Positions 6,046-6,655 of a DNA stretch of 6,655 bases are shown piece by piece. A program made the translations under genes and the position numbers. The stretch's first letter is position 1, and every line of letters begins with the position of its first letter. Below the pieces are notes generated by a model that was given only the letters and a program-made list of their open reading frames with translations, ran no database searches and was not told where the DNA came from. The stretch is from Bifidobacterium breve (lineage in GTDB: Bacteria; Actinomycetota; Acidimicrobiia; Acidimicrobiales; Ilumatobacteraceae), in NCBI GenBank assembly GCA_945871625.1, contig CAMBWL010000047.1, positions 1 to 6,655 on the forward strand, given 5' to 3'.

Positions 6046-6049
6046 GCAA

Positions 6050-6655
6050 TTAATCGGTGATTGTTCGGCGTGGAGTCCAGACGATGTAGTTCCAAATCCA
6101 GTCGGCGAAGATACTTGTTCGGTTGCGACCGCCCGAGAGATATGCGAGATGCAACGCAAGCCAAGTAAGCCAGGCGAGTGAGCCTTGAAACCGCAACCAC
6201 GAATTCATTTCAACGACGGCTTTGCGTCGACCAATTGTTGCCATCTGACCTTTGTCACGATATTTGAAAACCTCGAGAGATTTACTTGATTCGCGTCGCC
6301 TGATTTGGCGCGCGACGTGTTTGCCTTGCTGAATTGCGACCGGTGCGACCATCGGAAGTGGGCGCCCTGCACTATCTGGGAAATTCGCAGCATCACCGAC
6401 AACCCAAATTGAATCGCTGAGTTGTAAGTTTGAATTGACTTTGATTCGATTGCCGCGATCTGTCTCGCCGAGAAATTTCCAGTGGGGTGGTGCGACAACC
6501 CCTGCAGCCCAAATTCGGGTGCCAGCGATAATTTCTGTGCCATCTTTGAGTCGCAGTGATCGGTTGGTTGCCTCGGTAACAGCGGCGTCAACAAGTACAT
6601 GCACACCCATTTTGGTGAGAGTTTTCAAAGTGTATTGGCTCGAACGCGGATGAAA
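6050..6655 (-). CDS. ndh: type II NADH dehydrogenase (NDH-2), C-terminal part, start lies beyond the right edge
   Basis: The open frame enters at 6655 and ends at TAA 6052-6050, giving 201 visible residues, about the last half of a normal NDH-2. This flavoenzyme oxidises NADH and passes electrons to quinone at the inner face of the membrane without pumping protons. Visible motifs (numbered from the edge): FHPRSSQYTLKTLTKMGV (1-18), the segment before the NADH-site strand; IWAAGVVAPP (48-57); the FAD-contacting WVVGDAAN (84-91); APVAIQQGKHVA (104-115), equivalent to the quinone-site AQxAxQ motif; DKGQMATIGRRKAVVE (134-149); and a Trp-rich amphipathic end, LAWLTWLALHLAYL (160-173) and DWIWNY (185-190), that anchors it to the membrane. 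It is the first visible gene of the minus-strand operon that continues into CMD and VOC. No frame defect is visible. Other pyridine nucleotide-disulfide oxidoreductases lack this C-terminus. Confidence 0.94.
   Translation of the reverse strand, partial: FHPRSSQYTLKTLTKMGVHVLVDAAVTEATNRSLRLKDGTEIIAGTRIWAAGVVAPPHWKFLGETDRGNRIKVNSNLQLSDSIWVVGDAANFPDSAGRPLPMVAPVAIQQGKHVARQIRRRESSKSLEVFKYRDKGQMATIGRRKAVVEMNSWLRFQGSLAWLTWLALHLAYLSGGRNRTSIFADWIWNYIVWTPRRTITD

Noticed and set aside
6007..6159. Upstream extension of the CMD gene to 6159
   Set aside because: It would overlap the NDH-2 coding end by more than 100 bp in another frame. The AGGGGG site marks the ATG at 6006 as the start.
5541..6200. A 219-codon open frame on the minus strand overlapping CMD and NDH-2
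   Set aside because: It lies in a different phase over two genes with clear family motifs, shows no recognisable domain and crosses the gene boundary. It is a shadow frame.
1..6655. CRISPR array, tRNA or rRNA genes, insertion sequence, attachment site or phage module
   Set aside because: No regularly spaced repeats, cloverleaf-like sequence, transposase or integrase motifs, or terminal inverted repeats were seen on either strand.

Overview
The window holds seven protein-coding genes, two of them cut by its ends, packed almost without gaps. It looks like chromosomal DNA of a free-living actinobacterium of roughly 50% GC. The clues are: an ABC exporter with the linker between A-loop and Walker A that I associate with actinobacterial exporters; TANNNT -10 boxes placed 6 nt before GTG codons, the usual leaderless arrangement in Actinobacteria; and an actinobacterial-looking DUF1800/DUF1501 pair. 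A moderate-GC aquatic lineage such as Acidimicrobiia is a guess; no phylogenetic marker is present.

Layout. Bases 1-357 (minus): N-terminus of a family-5 (peptide-type) solute-binding protein, running off the left edge. Bases 392-2245 (minus): a complete MsbA/LmrA-type ABC half-exporter, 34 bp upstream of the binding-protein gene on the same strand. The gap at 2246-2336 is a divergent promoter region. Bases 2337-3671 and 3680-4906 (plus): a two-gene operon encoding a DUF1800 protein and a Tat-signal DUF1501 protein. Bases 4907-5386, 5383-6006 and 6050-6655 (minus; transcribed right to left): an operon of type II NADH dehydrogenase (3' part only), a carboxymuconolactone-decarboxylase/AhpD-like protein and a VOC/glyoxalase-fold protein. 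The last two overlap by ATGA. The plus and minus operons converge with their stop codons directly abutting.

How they fit together. DUF1800 and DUF1501 are a recurrent partnership of unknown function; here only DUF1501 has an export signal. The NDH-2/CMD/VOC operon suggests a redox or small-molecule detoxification unit at the membrane (inference). The exporter and binding protein may share a transcript but need not work together.

The most notable irregularity is inside the DUF1800 gene. A 13-codon stretch (about 3117-3155) seems to be read out of phase between two compensating 1-nt indels. I see no RNA genes, CRISPR, insertion sequences or prophage parts, and no clear new defence-like system. 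The functionally dark element is the DUF1800/DUF1501 pair.
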